NCBI RefSeq assembly: GCF_900111365.1
Contig: NZ_FOGZ01000022.1
Location: forward strand, 1 to 46,354
From: Propionibacterium cyclohexanicum
GTDB taxonomy: Bacteria; Actinomycetota; Actinomycetes; Propionibacteriales; Propionibacteriaceae
DNA length: 46,354 nt
Reading direction: 5' to 3'
In this document: piece by piece, positions 44,453-46,354 of the stretch
How the letters are laid out: the number at the start of each line of letters is the position of its first letter
Position numbering within the stretch: the first letter of the stretch is position 1
Notes under the pieces: generated by a model
Database searches by the model: none
What the model saw: the letters and a program-made list of their open reading frames with translations, nothing else
What the model was told of the DNA's origin: nothing
Program-made: the position numbers and the translations under genes

Positions 44453-44779
44453 TCAGAGCCTCGCGATCCGCTGCCCGGCAGAGATGGCGTAGCTGGCGAT
44501 GAGCTGCTCGTAGAACTGCCCGCCCGCCGGGGCGACCTTCATGTGGGCTTCGGCCTGGGTGACGAGGGTGGCGACGTTCGTCAGGGCGTGGGCGACCAGG
44601 AAGGCGCGGGCGCTTTCGGCGGTGGCTTCGACCTCGACCCGGGAGGTGATCTGTTCGATCTCCTGGCGGGTCTGCCGGGCCAGTGCGTTGCTCTGGTGGC
44701 GCTCAGCAGCCGTGCCGGGAGAGATGCTGAACAGGCCACCGCTCGGCGTGTGGTTCTGGGAGGGGATGAGAGCGGACAT
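44453..44779 (-). CDS. Hypothetical element protein, 108 residues
   Basis: The ORF starts MSALIPSQNHTPSGG, with GAAGGAA ahead of the ATG, and is one base apart from the next gene. Much of it is helical (NALARQTRQEIEQITSRVEVEATAESARAFLVAHALTNVATLVTQAEAH). I recognise no family. It is the first gene of the minus-strand series seen in the window. Confidence 0.7.
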   Translation of the reverse strand: MSALIPSQNHTPSGGLFSISPGTAAERHQSNALARQTRQEIEQITSRVEVEATAESARAFLVAHALTNVATLVTQAEAHMKVAPAGGQFYEQLIASYAISAGQRIARL

Positions 44780-45106
44780 GATGATTCCTTCTTTCTGGAT
44801 GGGTGTCAGCGGATGAAAGAGGTTGAGGAAGACCGCGGCGTTGACGCCGCCGCATGGCCGAGGGACGGATCAGCCGCGAGTGCGACCGAGCGCAGCAGAA
44901 GTGCTGCATGCTGCACTGAAGGATGGATGAGCGTGTCCAAAGTTCGGGACTCCTGACGGTGAACGAGAGCTGCTGCTGGGGTGCCACAGCTGGGGTGTTT
45001 CCCCTTGTCGTTCTGAGTCTCGAAGCCGCTGGTGGGCGGAAGATATGACAGTTCCTGGGCGCTTTCTGGCTACGCTGGAAGCGGCAGACGAAGAGAGGTG
45101 GGTGCG
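44780..45106. other. Divergent intergenic region with a candidate operator
   Basis: The 327 bp between the minus-strand gene at 44779 and the plus-strand gene at 45107 hold no gene. At 44900-44917 lies AGTGCTGCATGCTGCACT, an 18-bp imperfect palindrome around GCATGC, with arms AGTGC and GCACT. It sits where a regulator could control both directions. I see no convincing promoter pair. Confidence 0.45.
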
Positions 45107-45895
45107 GTGAGAACGCAGCTGACCCCGCCTGATGTGAAGGTGATCGCGCGGTCGTTACGGCCGATCGTTACAGCGGGTCTGCCGGTAAGTCCGGACTTCA
45201 GTGACGAGACACTGCTCGGGCTCCGGGGCGTGGTGGCGCGCAGCATCCAACCCGATCACCGGCTCAGCCGCGTCAAAGCCTTAGATGACCTGTTGGCGCG
45301 GCTTCTCGTCAACTACCCTGATGACGCGCTGGGCGAAGCCGCCCGGGTGCTGTTCGGTATCGCGCCCGGTTCGCGCGGGCTTACCATTACGAGACGTCGG
45401 GAACGGGCAGCTGAGCTGATCGACCGGGAGGCTGAGCACTTCCGCAAACGTATTGAACCCGGTGTCGTCGCCGAGGTTGCCTGGCAGTTGCACCGCGACT
45501 CGCAGAACTACATCCCGCGCGGACGAGCAGTACCGCCACCCCTGGAGTCATCCGGCGATACTCCGATGATCCGGCAGGGCGATGTTGCTAACGCCGAGGC
45601 AGCGGAACATGAGGAACTCCTCTCTCGGGTCTGGGCACACGTGTATGCGCTCAGAGCCGAGATCCTCAGAGTCGAGCGACTCAAGACCTGGCCCTACGAT
45701 CCCACTGAACCAGAGACCAGCCGGCGGGTGCTCGCACAGGCGTACGAAGCAAGAGACTACGAAGTCGATGCCGTCAGACGACTGATCCAGGCGTACGTCG
45801 ATCGTTATGGGCAACGCATCACACATGGGGACGCCGAGTTCAATGCCGAAGCACTACTGCGTTTGGCTGGATGGAACGACGAGACGATGCGGTAG
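45107..45895 (+). CDS. Hypothetical protein, divergent from the transfer genes
   Basis: A 262-residue ORF starting at GTG 45107, with GAGAGGTG upstream; the frame reaches back to 45032 but without a site. The central part, DALGEAARVLFGIAPGSRGLTITRRRERAAELIDREAEHFRKRIEPGVV, resembles the N-terminal half of many uncharacterised actinobacterial proteins. It may be helix-turn-helix-like, but the family function is unknown to me. The rest is helical, with a cluster of aromatic and charged residues. Divergent placement suggests a regulator or an accessory (cargo) gene. Confidence 0.7.
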   Translation: MRTQLTPPDVKVIARSLRPIVTAGLPVSPDFSDETLLGLRGVVARSIQPDHRLSRVKALDDLLARLLVNYPDDALGEAARVLFGIAPGSRGLTITRRRERAAELIDREAEHFRKRIEPGVVAEVAWQLHRDSQNYIPRGRAVPPPLESSGDTPMIRQGDVANAEAAEHEELLSRVWAHVYALRAEILRVERLKTWPYDPTEPETSRRVLAQAYEARDYEVDAVRRLIQAYVDRYGQRITHGDAEFNAEALLRLAGWNDETMR

Positions 45896-46068
45896 TACCC
45901 CCGAGTTCACGCCGAAACTGATCCCTTGAGTTTCGCTATTCACAGACAACGCGAGCCCCTGATACGGTGCCAGAAATCCGAGAAACCTGTGATCAACACC
46001 GCCAGCAAGTCAACGGCGGAAGCGAAATCCCTGATGGACACGTATGACTAGGGCTAATACGAAGACCT

Positions 46069-46099
46069 CCCGCACCTCGACGACGAGGCGAGGTGCGGG
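46069..46099 (+). terminator. Perfect 11-bp hairpin, candidate terminator
   Basis: CCCGCACCTCG and CGAGGTGCGGG pair around a 9-nt loop. It lies about 170 bp past the stop of the gene at 45107-45895, with no T run. It could end that transcript or be a boundary of the unit to its right. Confidence 0.45.
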
Positions 46100-46209
46100 C
46101 GCTTCCTACTGAGGGAATCGGCTACAGTGCTGGCCCTGTCGAGGTCGAAGCGTGTGGTGTGCCGTTCCAGATCCAGCCGGGGGAATCACCGTCGGCATAA
46201 GGATAGAGT

Positions 46210-46354
46210 ATGGATCCCTTGGTTATCATCGCGTCGGCGACTAAGAGACTTATTCCTATCTCGGCGTTTCGCTTAGGGCATTGGCCCTTTCCTTGGGATA
46301 ATTACTGTACCACCACTAGTTATCCTGACGGGAAAGAACCAATGCTGATACAGT
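46210..46354 (+). CDS. Open-ended ORF at the right edge
   Basis: ATG at 46210 (AAGGAT upstream) opens 48 codons that run off the window. The sequence begins MDPLVIIASATKRLIPISAF and is notably lower in GC (about half) than its surroundings, suggesting separate origin. I recognise no domain. Confidence 0.4.
   Translation, partial: MDPLVIIASATKRLIPISAFRLGHWPFPWDNYCTTTSYPDGKEPMLIQ

Overview
The window is high-GC DNA from an actinobacterium. RbpA, the lnt-ppm pair, an AsnC-family regulator and abundant GTG starts with AGGAGG-type ribosome binding sites support this. The mix of central metabolism genes would suit Propionibacteriaceae, but that family assignment is inference. It falls into three parts.

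Positions 1-6649: a fragment of an ISL3-like transposase, then a very large type I-E-like CRISPR array (131-6021) with 97 repeats of 28 bp and 96 spacers, read by hand. Repeat polarity and a one-sided base bias at the spacer edges both say it is transcribed on the minus strand, with the leader on the right. No cas gene lies in the window. The array keeps a record of repeated encounters with related phages: exact tandem duplications, a pair with one silent difference, a pair that differs mostly at synonymous sites of one coding motif, spacers on a hairpin with a compensatory base change, and one protospacer sampled twice with different lengths. About 630 bp right of the array hold no convincing gene.

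Positions 6650-35845: ordinary chromosome. It holds a 2H phosphoesterase, HAD hydrolase, membrane alpha/beta hydrolase, fructosamine-kinase-like protein, mannose-type PTS EIIA, phosphoglycerate mutase, ClC transporter, dihydrolipoyl dehydrogenase, an HTH-MurA fusion, pyridoxal kinase, PGPGW protein, GDPD phosphodiesterase, rbpA, ppm, lnt and an AsnC-type regulator. A metX-metW pair follows a methionine-rich upstream ORF. An FMN riboswitch controls a RibXY-like riboflavin importer. The rest is a DHA2 drug exporter, an ohr-iclR-eda-kdgK cluster for keto-deoxy-gluconate metabolism, a zinc-ribbon protein, luxS, an aminotransferase and a deacetylase-like lipoprotein.

Positions 35940-46354: tRNA-Pro(GGG) followed by the left part of an integrated element. 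A large serine recombinase gene abuts the tRNA and reads into it on the opposite strand. Behind it runs a tightly packed minus-strand series of genes (many ATGA overlaps) encoding a possible antirestriction protein, a replication-relaxation family protein, a TraG/VirD4-like coupling ATPase, an MT-A70 adenine methyltransferase and several small proteins. A divergent plus-strand gene and an open-ended ORF follow. No relaxase and no right attachment site are visible, so the element continues past the window.
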